From CAZUXE01 sp964624585 (GTDB lineage Bacteria; Hydrothermota; Tepidihabitantia; B3-TA06), in the NCBI GenBank assembly GCA_964624585.1, contig CAZUXE010000004.1:30888-94887 (forward strand): DNA of 64,000 bases. Reading direction: 5' to 3'. Both the position numbers and the translations under genes were made by a program. Each line of letters starts with the position of its first letter. The stretch's first letter is position 1. Below the pieces are notes generated by a model. That model was not told the DNA's origin. It saw only the letters and a program-made list of their open reading frames with translations, and ran no database searches. Below are positions 27,026-36,054 of the stretch, piece after piece.

Positions 27026-28703
27026 GAGCATCGCGAATTAAGTTAGATCGCTTAACTTGAGCTTTAACTATTTTGCTAGCCAATCGCGCGTAAACCATTG
27101 CATGACAAAAATCATCTGGTTCGTCTACTGAATGATCATAATAAAATCTTGAAACACCAAGAGTGCCAGTAGTTTGATCGGAGAAAATATGCAATATGTC
27201 TTGAGCTAAATAGTCCCACGTTTCAAAGTACGGAACCATAAGTTTTCTCTCTTTAATATCATTAAAAAGATCAGCCATGCTTTGAGTCCTGTTTGCGTGA
27301 TATTCTTTTGGTGGGCCTTTTACAAAATGTAAATCTTTGACGGAATTAACATACCTTAGCGACCAGAATCGTTGTGGAAAGTGAGCTTGAAAGGCAGGGT
27401 TGAAATATTCTCCTCCGCCCCCAGCGTCTGCAAAGGTAAAGCGTGGCTTGATCGCGTAAAGGAATTTACCTAACAGTTCACGCATATCTCTCTCGTTTGC
27501 TTCTTGCCCTTTGAAACGATATCCAAAGAGTAGTCTTGTTCTCGAATCATCAATCAATTCGAGGACTGCGAGCACTGTTGCTGAATTGATGTCTGGCCCC
27601 CAATCAATCCCGCAAACTAGAGGGTGTCTTTGCGCTTTAACGAGTTCTGGTCCACGGTCTAGAATTTGACTCTTTGTTAGTAATTTGTAGTTTCCAAACT
27701 CGCCAGCTTTGCGTAACTCTATTTCAGACAATGGCCTTGTGGCGTGTTCTGCGGATAGGGCTAACACTTCATTGTTAAACTTTGCCTCACTATATTCTTC
27801 CCGTGGCTCTAAAATTTTATCTCTCCAGTGGGATTCGCTCCTGATGATCCACGGCACCATCAGCTTGCATATTCTAAAGCCTCTTACGGACGCCTTTGGG
27901 TTACCTGCAACCCACCTAGCTTTTTTGGGGTTTAATGGGTCTAGTGGCTTTCCACATGCGGAGCATATAGGTCCAACTTTACCGATATTGTCTGCGCTAA
28001 GAATTTGCTCTTTGTTACAATGCTCGCACGTGACGATCCATTCTGCTCTAGTGCTTCTTTTCCAATAATATTCCGTACTGTGCTCGAATGTTTTTGGCGT
28101 GCCTGCATACCAAACCCACCCAAGTTCTGAGTGGGATAATGCTTCTTTTACGACTGGGATATGATCAGCCAAGATGTCCTGTAATTCATCAACAGCTAAA
28201 ATGTCGGCGGTAATCCCTCGTGTTCTATCTGCGCCAGTGCCAGTCAGTACTGGACGTAAGTAAAAATGACTTCTGTTAGAAAGTTCCTTGTCCATGACGT
28301 GATGGCTTCCAGAAGTGCGTTGTTTTGGGATAAATAATTTAACGACAGGAGAGTCAATCATGAAGCGTTTGAGTTTTTGATTCGAAAAATCACGAAGCTG
28401 AATAAAAGATGGGTTAATGTAGATGATGCCTATGCCGGGGTACTGTAAGCCTGCTACTATGGCTTTTGCAGCTATTGTTGTTGATTTTTCGCACTGCCTG
28501 GCGAACCTTAGGAGCAAAGGCCTGTCGGGCGGCCCGTCATAAACGGCTGGCAAATATGGTCTGCCGGATAGGGAGAATGGTTTGCGGTCGAGGACTAGTA
28601 TCTGTTGAGCTATTTGATGTTGGTATCCCGCTAAAACGATTTTGTCGTTTTGCGCCTTTTTGAGGCCTGGTAGCTCACCATGAATGGAAACGTAACGGGA
28701 CAC
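27009..28703 (-). CDS. Terminase large subunit
   Basis: A 564-residue packaging motor. ATPase: Walker A variant ARQCEKSTT (about residue 66-74), Walker B ILAVDELQD, and the coupling segment WYAGTP. A CxxC...CxxC zinc motif (CEHCNKE...CSACGKP) lies between ATPase and nuclease. Nuclease: GIDWGPD and FTFADAGGGGEYF supply the acidic metal ligands. It starts with GTG. It cuts concatemeric DNA and drives it through the portal. It lies on the minus strand with a spike gene, away from the portal gene. Confidence 0.9.
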   Translation of the reverse strand: MSRYVSIHGELPGLKKAQNDKIVLAGYQHQIAQQILVLDRKPFSLSGRPYLPAVYDGPPDRPLLLRFARQCEKSTTIAAKAIVAGLQYPGIGIIYINPSFIQLRDFSNQKLKRFMIDSPVVKLFIPKQRTSGSHHVMDKELSNRSHFYLRPVLTGTGADRTRGITADILAVDELQDILADHIPVVKEALSHSELGWVWYAGTPKTFEHSTEYYWKRSTRAEWIVTCEHCNKEQILSADNIGKVGPICSACGKPLDPLNPKKARWVAGNPKASVRGFRICKLMVPWIIRSESHWRDKILEPREEYSEAKFNNEVLALSAEHATRPLSEIELRKAGEFGNYKLLTKSQILDRGPELVKAQRHPLVCGIDWGPDINSATVLAVLELIDDSRTRLLFGYRFKGQEANERDMRELLGKFLYAIKPRFTFADAGGGGEYFNPAFQAHFPQRFWSLRYVNSVKDLHFVKGPPKEYHANRTQSMADLFNDIKERKLMVPYFETWDYLAQDILHIFSDQTTGTLGVSRFYYDHSVDEPDDFCHAMVYARLASKIVKAQVKRSNLIRDALTYPG

Positions 28704-28706
28704 GAG

Positions 28707-29696
28707 CTAATCTTTCTCTGGTTCCTTGTTTTCTTCGCCCTCGACCTCTATGTACGGGAGTTCCTCTTTTGTTGGCTGTATCTCTATACCACGAATATGC
28801 TCTTTGGCTTCCGCTAATTCTTGGTTTCTTTCGTGTTCCAGAGAAGAGTATGGCAAAAATACCGACACAATATTAGCTAGTCGTTCGCAAGCTGGATATT
28901 TTTTTGCATCTTGCATTGGATCATCAGTAGGCATAAGAAGGCGCATTAAGCAATGGTATGCCGTTGAGACGACATTATCGGCCATGTTTTTTGGTATTTC
29001 GCCAGGGATTACACCTAGCTTGAGTAAAAGTAGCCCGTCATCCTTTTCTCGCAAAGCTTCCAAGTATATTGACTTACTAGCTCCTGCTGGTAAATTTCCT
29101 GGAAGGAGAGTTTCTATGTACTTAGTTAGGGCTTTGGAACCATAGGCGCTTAAATCCCAAAACAAATCTTTGTATGCTTCGATTATTTTTGGATTAACGA
29201 CAATGGTTAGATACGATCTGATCGCTTGAGATAATTTAACGGAAGGAAGTCCGCGAATAGTGTAGATGTCGACAAGAAGGCGTACCAGTCCACCTGCACC
29301 AAAAAGAATCTTATCTTCTATTTCGTCAAGTAAATCAACTGTTTTCGTTTTGCTAAGTTCAAACTTAACTTTGCCTTCGGGCTTAAGGAAATCCCAATAA
29401 TTTTCTAACTCAAGGAGTTTAATTACTTCAGGTGGCGGAGGAGAGTTCCAGTCCCACGCCTTAATGGTTGGGTGGTCTTTCAAGTTGTCAAACCATAACT
29501 GAAGTTCGTTGCTCGTAATGTCGGCTATGTGATAATTTACTGTGAAGAGCTCAATCTCATGAGGATCGGTTTTTGTGAGGAATAATGCTTTAAGAAATCT
29601 CCTTTGGGGAAGGCTGTCAAGAGGTGAGGCACCAGCAGCCTCGGCAACAACGAGATGTTTTAACCTCTTGAGAACTTTCTGGGGGATATTGCTCAT
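28707..29696 (-). CDS. Hypothetical protein upstream of terminase
   Basis: A 329-residue helical protein with an acidic Glu-rich C-terminus. It overlaps the preceding gene by 4 nt and lies 3 nt before the terminase, the position of a small terminase or a packaging factor in other phages, but it is larger than usual and shows no clear DNA-binding motif. Confidence 0.7.
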   Translation of the reverse strand: MSNIPQKVLKRLKHLVVAEAAGASPLDSLPQRRFLKALFLTKTDPHEIELFTVNYHIADITSNELQLWFDNLKDHPTIKAWDWNSPPPPEVIKLLELENYWDFLKPEGKVKFELSKTKTVDLLDEIEDKILFGAGGLVRLLVDIYTIRGLPSVKLSQAIRSYLTIVVNPKIIEAYKDLFWDLSAYGSKALTKYIETLLPGNLPAGASKSIYLEALREKDDGLLLLKLGVIPGEIPKNMADNVVSTAYHCLMRLLMPTDDPMQDAKKYPACERLANIVSVFLPYSSLEHERNQELAEAKEHIRGIEIQPTKEELPYIEVEGEENKEPEKD

Positions 29697-32002
29697 AGCG
29701 ACAATTCTTTTAGGTCTTCAAGGGTTGTAATAACTGATTCTATTCCAGTTAAAGATGAAATTATTGACTGAGAAGGGAGATTTGCTCCTAGTTGAGTGGA
29801 CATAAGCATCTGAGCTAATAGGTTTTTTGTATTTTTCAAGACAGGTACTTGTTGGACGAAAACATGAATGTTCTCCGGCCCTATAAGCTGAACGCTAATA
29901 AGGTTCTCGCCCAACGCTTTTGAATCAACAATGCTGCCACCACATTTTTCGAAAGCTTCAACAATGGCTGGTGAGGTAGAAATCTCTATAGCCTCAACTA
30001 TAAGGTTTTTAGCTATCCCGTTGGTAGTTTGGTGTAAACTTGCTAGCTTGTCTTGAGTCTCTTTGCTTAAAGTTATTCTACCCGCGCGACTGATTTCGTC
30101 AACAACATTTCTCTCAACAAAGATATCAAAGGCGTATGAGAATTCGGTAAAACCATCATTTTTAAGTTCTAAATCTTTAATTTTTTCTTCGATAGCGTTA
30201 AGAATAGCGGAAACAGTTTCACCTGACATGCCGTAACGCTTCAGTATTAACGCGCACCGTTCACGTTTGCAGGTTACCTCGAACTTTATGTTTGAACCCA
30301 AAGGGTCTTTTGTTGTGTCAGATACTTCTTCTTCTGCGCGTTGTATCACTTTTAGTGCGTACTCGTCATTTGGGAGGGCACGTATTGTAATTTCGACTCT
30401 TCTTGGGAGGTAATTTGGGGGCCTAGAGAACTCTAAATTCAAGCTGTTTTTTGTAAGATCTAGCTGTACAAATACAGCGCTTCCTGGGATTTGTAAGGAT
30501 TTCTTTTTTGGGTCAGTTGAATCGGAAAGTAAATATCGTTTAAGTCCATCCAGGGCTGTGATTTGGTATGCTCCGCAGTAGAATGAGTCGAACTTAACAG
30601 AAAAAACAACATTGTCTTCCGCTTCGGAAAAAGATTCTGTAATTGTTCCAGGTGGAGTTGCAACCCATTTATCATCAGTTAAATCAAACCATACAAAACA
30701 GCCTGTTGTTCCACTTAGCGGCTGCTGCGTGCCGCATTGCTCAAGAAAGCTTAAAGTCTCATTCATGTCCCCAGTTTCTTTTGTCTCGAATGGAAAAAAA
30801 TCTTCCCCTTCTTTTTGTTCGTAAATGTGGACTCTTTTGCTTTCAGGGTCTATGAAAATATTCATCTTTCCCACTGGCTCTGGTACGAAAGAATCTAAAT
30901 TCAGCACAACTAGAGGGCCTGAATAAGTTCTAACAAAACAGAGAGCTGTAGGCTTGGATTCTAGCTCTTTTTTTACATCTTGATCAATTTTTGTGTTTTC
31001 TGAATCTTTGTCTTTGATGCCACTTATAAAAACTTCATCAGGAGAGACGGTAGGGACATTTATAACCTCGACAGATTCTCCAATTTTTAGGGTAGACAGA
31101 GTATCGGGGTCGAACCCTCTAGGCTTAAGTGAGTCGTTAATTACTTCGCTTGTTGCCTCAAATTGAATGGGATCAGAACCTTGTTTGACCAGCAAGTCAG
31201 TGTCAAGTTCGAAAACACTTGAACTTATTTTTGTAAGCATTAGGACTTTCTCGTCCAGTAAAATTTCGGATGCCTGTTTATAAAAGGCGTCCTCACTGGC
31301 TGCGCTACCCAAGAAAGCTACAGCGGCAGGGAAAACATTTTCGAATTCTTTTGCTAGCCGTGGATTTTCATTGAGTTGAGTAAGAATTCTACCAGCTGTT
31401 TTGTCAAGTAGCGGCAATTCAGGTAAAATACTTTCCACTTTTACCAAGCCATTGTTGGCGGTTAGGATAGCTCCAGAGTTAAGTTTCTGACTAAACTCTT
31501 GCAGTGTCGTTCCAATCCCGAAATTGCCGTACTGGTTTTTTGAAGAAGTGAACCCTAAAGGCTGAACAGGTTGGCTACTTGCGATAATCTTTTCAATGTT
31601 TTCTCTTGTTAATAAATATGGCTCACCTGTTGAGGTGTAGAACAAGAGCATGGTTTGGAGCATGTTGTTGGTAACAAAGATTGGTATCCTAATGACGGTA
31701 CCGCTGCGATTTAATTGTCTCAGTTGCGTTCTACCTGTCTCTGGATCGGTATCTTGTTTTGGAAGTTCTAATTCTTTTGGGGTCAAAAGAATCGAAATAT
31801 GTCCAACGCCATTACCTCTGGCAAGATCTGTTTTTTCCCAAGTTAAATGTTTTTGAGAAGACTTAAGCTCAGGATGATCTTGGTCTAACAATCTTAAAAT
31901 TTCAGGGACCCAATCTTCTGGAGAAGATGTTTTTAATTTGGTAGGTGTTAATGGCTGAGACTCTATGTCGAACATAAAATCATTATTCAAACCTGTCGTC
32001 AC
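29693..32002 (-). CDS. Large hypothetical virion-like protein
   Basis: A 769-residue protein with no recognised domain. It is mostly mixed beta/alpha with an Asp/Ser-rich middle, no membrane helix and no signal peptide. Coupled by 4-nt overlaps to the spike gene upstream and the 329-residue gene downstream. A baseplate or tail-associated role is suggested only by its neighbour. Confidence 0.75.
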   Translation of the reverse strand: MTTGLNNDFMFDIESQPLTPTKLKTSSPEDWVPEILRLLDQDHPELKSSQKHLTWEKTDLARGNGVGHISILLTPKELELPKQDTDPETGRTQLRQLNRSGTVIRIPIFVTNNMLQTMLLFYTSTGEPYLLTRENIEKIIASSQPVQPLGFTSSKNQYGNFGIGTTLQEFSQKLNSGAILTANNGLVKVESILPELPLLDKTAGRILTQLNENPRLAKEFENVFPAAVAFLGSAASEDAFYKQASEILLDEKVLMLTKISSSVFELDTDLLVKQGSDPIQFEATSEVINDSLKPRGFDPDTLSTLKIGESVEVINVPTVSPDEVFISGIKDKDSENTKIDQDVKKELESKPTALCFVRTYSGPLVVLNLDSFVPEPVGKMNIFIDPESKRVHIYEQKEGEDFFPFETKETGDMNETLSFLEQCGTQQPLSGTTGCFVWFDLTDDKWVATPPGTITESFSEAEDNVVFSVKFDSFYCGAYQITALDGLKRYLLSDSTDPKKKSLQIPGSAVFVQLDLTKNSLNLEFSRPPNYLPRRVEITIRALPNDEYALKVIQRAEEEVSDTTKDPLGSNIKFEVTCKRERCALILKRYGMSGETVSAILNAIEEKIKDLELKNDGFTEFSYAFDIFVERNVVDEISRAGRITLSKETQDKLASLHQTTNGIAKNLIVEAIEISTSPAIVEAFEKCGGSIVDSKALGENLISVQLIGPENIHVFVQQVPVLKNTKNLLAQMLMSTQLGANLPSQSIISSLTGIESVITTLEDLKELSL

Positions 32003-33138
32003 GATATTTGTACTCCTTTACTCAGGGCCTGCCAACTCCAGCTTTGCAAGGCCGCCATAAGATATGCGCCGATTTCTTTTGCTATTGGCGAAGAAGTCGC
32101 CCCAGAGCTTCCTGGCAAAGTTATAGGGAGATTGGCAGGTAAAAGTGTTGTTTCAAGAGGCGCTCCTGGCGCCTGTGGGGGGCCTACTATGCAGTACATT
32201 GCAAACGTCCACAACATTGCGAACAAACTGTTTCCTCGCACTGCTTGCTCGTATCCGATGGGTAGAAATCCTGGTGCAGGTAGTTTTGGCCCAGGAAACA
32301 CAAGACCATTGCCTAAGCGTACCCATTTTGGCGAGCTAATAATAATGTTACCGTTTGGTTTCAATACTATAACGGCACGAATCAGTTGCGGTTCCGCAGA
32401 GCCATGCACGGGACCTATTCGTGGCATGAAAGGCGTTTCCGTGCTAAGCAATGGGATGCTTCCAGATTCTACTCGGATCTCTCCGTTTTTGTCGATATGT
32501 ATTCGCGAGTTCTCAACCCTTGTCACGGCATTGTTTGTGTGCATCTCAAATACACCATTATTTTTCCCTGCTCTGATAGTGACAACTTCTTTTGTGCCAA
32601 TTAATGGCTCTTTGTCACGAACTTTCATTGTAAACGTCGTCTCCCCTTCATCGTTATCCCATTCTACCCTACCTCCATCTGTGTCCATGCTGAATTTCGA
32701 GCTATGCAGTTGTATCCAGCCTGTAGGCGACCATAACATATTTGCTCTTGCGCTTGCAGCAACGATGACGGACCCGTCGCGCAGGAGTTGCATCCTACCT
32801 CCTCCGGGACCAACTATAGTTCTTCCTCCTCTTTGAGGTTTTTCTTTATATTCTGGGGCTTCGTTGGTGCCTTCTTTATTAGCTCTTAGCGACCCAAGAA
32901 GGAACATTGTGTGTGGATCCTCTCCGTCTCGACCGTCGTGCCACAGCATCATTAAGTCTCCGGCTTGCGGGATAGAGATGTCCCCAGAAGAACCGTCGGG
33001 GCGTTGATCGATGGACGCAATATTTACGTTCCTAAATCTTTTGCCTCCATTAACTGTAACAACATCAGCTGTCCCATTTACTGGATTGCTCGATATGATT
33101 TGAACACATTCGGCTCTGTCGATTATACCACTACTCAT
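31999..33138 (-). CDS. Baseplate spike protein (gpV/gp5-like)
   Basis: A 379-residue protein. The N-terminal OB-fold (PVNGTADVVTV...NVNIASIDQRPDGSSGDISIPQAGDLMMLWHDG) matches the phage baseplate-assembly V domain. Next are repeated short strands (about 110-240, GGGRMQLLRDGSVIVAA...GRVEWDNDEGETTFTMKV) typical of a trimeric beta-helix, and a Pro-rich C-terminal part. It forms the membrane-piercing tip of the tail tube. The ATG is leaderless: TATTCT lies 6 nt upstream with no Shine-Dalgarno sequence. Confidence 0.8.
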   Translation of the reverse strand: MSSGIIDRAECVQIISSNPVNGTADVVTVNGGKRFRNVNIASIDQRPDGSSGDISIPQAGDLMMLWHDGRDGEDPHTMFLLGSLRANKEGTNEAPEYKEKPQRGGRTIVGPGGGRMQLLRDGSVIVAASARANMLWSPTGWIQLHSSKFSMDTDGGRVEWDNDEGETTFTMKVRDKEPLIGTKEVVTIRAGKNNGVFEMHTNNAVTRVENSRIHIDKNGEIRVESGSIPLLSTETPFMPRIGPVHGSAEPQLIRAVIVLKPNGNIIISSPKWVRLGNGLVFPGPKLPAPGFLPIGYEQAVRGNSLFAMLWTFAMYCIVGPPQAPGAPLETTLLPANLPITLPGSSGATSSPIAKEIGAYLMAALQSWSWQALSKGVQIS

Positions 33139-33144
33139 GCATTA

Positions 33145-33150
33145 AGAATA
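33145..33150 (-). promoter_or_regulatory. Leaderless -10 box for the spike/terminase operon
   Basis: On the minus strand: GG-TATTCT-TAATGC-ATG. Same layout as GG-TATACT-TAAAGT-ATG at 58071. The -35 position is T-rich with no TTGACA. Confidence 0.6.
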
Positions 33151-33179
33151 CCAAAATTTTTGCAAAACGAAAGCTCAGG

Positions 33180-33208
33180 TTGACAAAGGTTAATTGAGGT
33201 GCTATAAT
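33180..33208 (+). promoter_or_regulatory. Consensus sigma-70 promoter, rightward
   Basis: TTGACA (33180-33185), 17-nt spacer, TATAAT (33203-33208), both perfect. The expected start is about 33215, in the first bases of the hairpin at 33214-33226. It drives the 33353-37730 unit and is divergent from the spike promoter. Confidence 0.88.
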
Positions 33209-33213
33209 TGAAA

Positions 33214-33226
33214 GCCGCTGAGTGGC
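33214..33226 (+). repeat. Recurrent 13-nt hairpin (copy 2), at transcript 5' end
   Basis: GCCGCTGAGTGGC followed by a T-run (33227-33231). If transcription begins near 33215, the RNA starts within or next to this hairpin, like a 5' stabiliser or a promoter-proximal attenuator. Confidence 0.5.
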
Positions 33227-33259
33227 TTTTTATAAATTGCTCTTTTTGCGAGGTATAAA

Positions 33260-33307
33260 ATGATACGTCCTGATATGCATAATAGTTACACTACTAGTAG
33301 ACAATAA
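33260..33307 (+). CDS. Possible 15-residue leader peptide
   Basis: MIRPDMHNSYTTSRQ, with GCGAGG 6 nt before its ATG, inside the 140-nt leader of the unit. No homology can be judged at this length. Confidence 0.25.
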   Translation: MIRPDMHNSYTTSRQ

Positions 33308-33352
33308 ACCAGAGGTAAAGTACTCTGTTTACTAATAGAAAAAGGAGAGTGA

Positions 33353-33574
33353 TTGCCAGTTGTAAAACCATCCTTTTTGAACAAAGCTGCCGCTGAAGAG
33401 CGGTTTATAAAAAACTTCCAGCGATATCCTGGCTGGAGAAAAGACTTCTGGACGGAGACAAAAGAAGCCGTAAAAGACGCATTCGTGATTGGCTTAGTTT
33501 TATTTGTTTTCGGACTTGCAGCAACAGTCCCAGCCGCAATAGCAGAAGCGCTTATCGATAAAGATAATACGTAA
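33353..33574 (+). CDS. Small membrane protein
   Basis: A 73-residue protein starting with TTG behind AAAGGAGAG. It has a basic N-terminal half and one hydrophobic helix (about 45-66, AFVIGLVLFVFGLAATVPAAIA), so it is probably anchored in the inner membrane. First substantial gene after a strong early-type promoter; function unknown. Confidence 0.65.
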   Translation: MPVVKPSFLNKAAAEERFIKNFQRYPGWRKDFWTETKEAVKDAFVIGLVLFVFGLAATVPAAIAEALIDKDNT

Positions 33575-33639
33575 ACAATAGATAATAATAGACAAACTTT
33601 GCATACAGGACTATTCTAACAGCGCCAAGGAGGCTTAAT

Positions 33640-34968
33640 GTGAATTTGCCTAAAAAGTTCCCAAAACGTGTGAGAACAACTGAACTTGTAAGGGCTGGTC
33701 TTTGCCCGTATAGAATTGCGTTGCATTCTAAGCACGGGATTAAAACGCCAGCGAACGAAAATATGATCATAGGTTCGATAGTCCATCGAATTTTAAGTAT
33801 GGTTGATTTTTCGAAAGATTGGAATAGCGAGCCGCTTGAAATACCGCCTAGGGATATGGCGGATAACAATGAAGAAGTAGTTTTTTCTTTTTCGGCAGCA
33901 ACAAAAGCGTTGAAGCTTGCTAGAAAATATTTAGTAGATCGAGCGACTGGCTCTAAAATTATGGGAAGGGAGTTAGCTTTTGAAATAGAGGTTCCTTTTG
34001 TGTGGCATCCACCCAAATCAAAAGGAGAGCCCGTTTCAACGACAATAATACTAACTGGACACATAGATAGAGTTGACAGATTAATTAACGGTAAGGTATG
34101 CGTAACAGATTACAAGGTAGGTTATAGTCGTGCGGATAAAGCGCAATTAATGATTTACTTGTGGGCGTTGCTTCAGTCGGAATTGTACGCAAACGAAAAA
34201 ATGAACGCGCTAGACAAAGACGACGATCGTAAATTTGTTGCTGGGGTTGACCTTGACCCAGAGGAGGTAGTGGCGCACATTAGGTTCGAATATATTCAAG
34301 AAAAAGGATGTTTCCCTGACGAGCGAGCTATTAAAGCAAAAGACCTCGTTTTGATTGAGTCTTATATAAAATATTTGCTAGATGTTTATTGCACGGCTGT
34401 AGTGTACCAAGACGCAGCTTATTCGTTTGGCGGTTGTGCTTGGTGTCCTTATTCTAAGCAGGACTCTTTATTTTGCGAGTATTACAAAGATCAAGTAGAG
34501 CGAATACTTACCGATGGAAAATCGATAGCAGAAATGTCGCCAGCAGAGAAGTTGCACTACTTTAGGATAATAACTTTGCAGAAAAACGATCTCGAAACGA
34601 TGCGCACTAAATTATCTCGGGAGATCAAGAAAGATTTGGTGGACGCGTATGACAATAAAATTATGGCGGACGGGTTAGAAGCGCAACTGGCATTTAGAAA
34701 CATGACGATGATACGGCAAGAAGCAAATTGGCTTGTTCCGAGAGAGGTATTAGTCAAAGTAGGTAAACCGCACGAGAAGTTCGCAACAGAAGAAAATTTA
34801 CAGTTACTGTCTGATGATGCTTTGCGGCAATTGCTTTACCTGCCGTTGAATGAATTGTCTAAAAAGTTTCCTGAATATTTAAAGGAGTTGTCCGAGCATA
34901 TATTTGGCAGGACGTCCGTAACTTTGCAAGTAAAACCTACAAAAGTGAGTGACGGATTTGAGGCTTAA
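33640..34968 (+). CDS. RecB/Cas4-family PD-(D/E)XK nuclease
   Basis: A 442-residue protein with motif I GSIVHRIL (about 47-54), GHIDRVD (about 130), and VTDYKVG (about 150) carrying the catalytic D...K. Cysteines in LCPYR near the N-terminus plus CAWCPYS and FCEYY (about 268-285) form the four-Cys Fe-S cluster seen in Cas4/AddB-like nucleases. It likely trims DNA ends during replication or recombination. GTG start behind AAGGAGG. Long C-terminal extension unassigned. Confidence 0.82.
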   Translation: MNLPKKFPKRVRTTELVRAGLCPYRIALHSKHGIKTPANENMIIGSIVHRILSMVDFSKDWNSEPLEIPPRDMADNNEEVVFSFSAATKALKLARKYLVDRATGSKIMGRELAFEIEVPFVWHPPKSKGEPVSTTIILTGHIDRVDRLINGKVCVTDYKVGYSRADKAQLMIYLWALLQSELYANEKMNALDKDDDRKFVAGVDLDPEEVVAHIRFEYIQEKGCFPDERAIKAKDLVLIESYIKYLLDVYCTAVVYQDAAYSFGGCAWCPYSKQDSLFCEYYKDQVERILTDGKSIAEMSPAEKLHYFRIITLQKNDLETMRTKLSREIKKDLVDAYDNKIMADGLEAQLAFRNMTMIRQEANWLVPREVLVKVGKPHEKFATEENLQLLSDDALRQLLYLPLNELSKKFPEYLKELSEHIFGRTSVTLQVKPTKVSDGFEA

Positions 34969-35353
34969 CGAACTATTCGGCAAGACACACGAGGGGGACA
35001 ACACATCTCAAGGTGGAGTCCCCCTTGATAGTATCTCAGATTTTTTAAGAGCAATTTCTGGCTGGTGGGAAACAAAGTTGGCCGGTGGAGGCTCGACTGA
35101 ACTGGCTGCTCTTACTCTGCTTGTTAGGAAAATCAAGCAAATTCCCGATGATCTTTACGAAGAGTTGAAACGGCTAACATGGGATCCATTTATTATTGTA
35201 GAGCTATATAACTTGGAAAAAACTGATGAAACGAGATATCTACAGTTACGTAAGGCTATGCGAGCGAAAAGAGTGAGGTTAGTATCCCCCCCTAATAATT
35301 CAGTAACGGCGCAGACATGGTTGCGCCGGATGTTAAAAAGGTATGGTATATGA
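34949..35353 (+). CDS. Hypothetical protein
   Basis: A 134-residue soluble protein overlapping the nuclease gene by 20 nt and the next gene by 4. It starts with GTG (TTG 34958 is an alternative). The C-terminus is basic (QTWLRRMLKRYGI). No domain recognised. Confidence 0.65.
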   Translation: MTDLRLNELFGKTHEGDNTSQGGVPLDSISDFLRAISGWWETKLAGGGSTELAALTLLVRKIKQIPDDLYEELKRLTWDPFIIVELYNLEKTDETRYLQLRKAMRAKRVRLVSPPNNSVTAQTWLRRMLKRYGI

Positions 35354-36054
35354 CAAACGAGAACTGGAAATTAGCGCGTTCTTGGGAAGAGATATATAAA
35401 ACTCCTAATCTCGACGACTCTAGGCGAGAGGAGTTATTAGACTTGGCTACTGGCGGCGATGATGGTGCTGTTTACGAAATTGCGCTCGCGCACGCAAGCC
35501 TTATCGAAAAAGTTTTACGCAAGAAGGGCGCAAAATGGAATAATCTTGACGTGGATACTGTTAGGGCGAGCCTCTTTGATAGAATAGTAGATAGCGTTAA
35601 TGACTACGTAAAAAAACAATGCCCTCGTAAAAAATCAGAACGTTACGCTCTAGCTCCATGGATTTGGAGGCAATTAGAATGGGGCTTATGGAAAATATTT
35701 CGGAAATTAAAAAAACAATCAGACAGAGAAATAACAGATAGTACAATTATTGAAAACGAAAACTTTCAAGTTGAGCCCTCGCATGAGACGTTGGATCCTA
35801 GCGCGGCTCTTAAAGCAATGCTTGAGTTACCTCCAGCTGAACGAACGGTTGTCCAGTTTCTTGGCGGAATCGGTGTTGTTAACGAGAATGGAAAACTAGT
35901 TCTTGTCGTTAAACCTAGAAGATCAACAAAATGGGTAGCCGAGAGAATGGGTGTTACTAGCCAACGTGTGCTGCAGATGAGACGTTCTGCGCAAAAAAAG
36001 AGCAAGCAGGTGCGAACCAAAGGAGAAAATAATGATAAACCCTCAAGTCGATAA
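35350..36054 (+). CDS. Sigma-70-like transcription factor (divergent)
   Basis: A 234-residue protein. The N-terminal half has a region-2-like layout (EIALAHASLIEKVLRKKG...YALAPWIWRQLEWGLWKIFRKLKKQ, about 35-130). The C-terminal end is a region-4-like helix-turn-helix (TKWVAERMGVTSQRVLQMRRSAQKK, about 195-220). The ATG at 35350 overlaps the previous stop (ATGA). It could direct the phage or host polymerase to a promoter class. It is more divergent than the sigma at 52386, so confidence is moderate. Confidence 0.6.
   Translation: MTNENWKLARSWEEIYKTPNLDDSRREELLDLATGGDDGAVYEIALAHASLIEKVLRKKGAKWNNLDVDTVRASLFDRIVDSVNDYVKKQCPRKKSERYALAPWIWRQLEWGLWKIFRKLKKQSDREITDSTIIENENFQVEPSHETLDPSAALKAMLELPPAERTVVQFLGGIGVVNENGKLVLVVKPRRSTKWVAERMGVTSQRVLQMRRSAQKKSKQVRTKGENNDKPSSR

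Noticed and set aside
32132..32836. A 234-residue plus-strand frame
   Set aside because: It is the antisense of the spike gene, which has clear domain matches.
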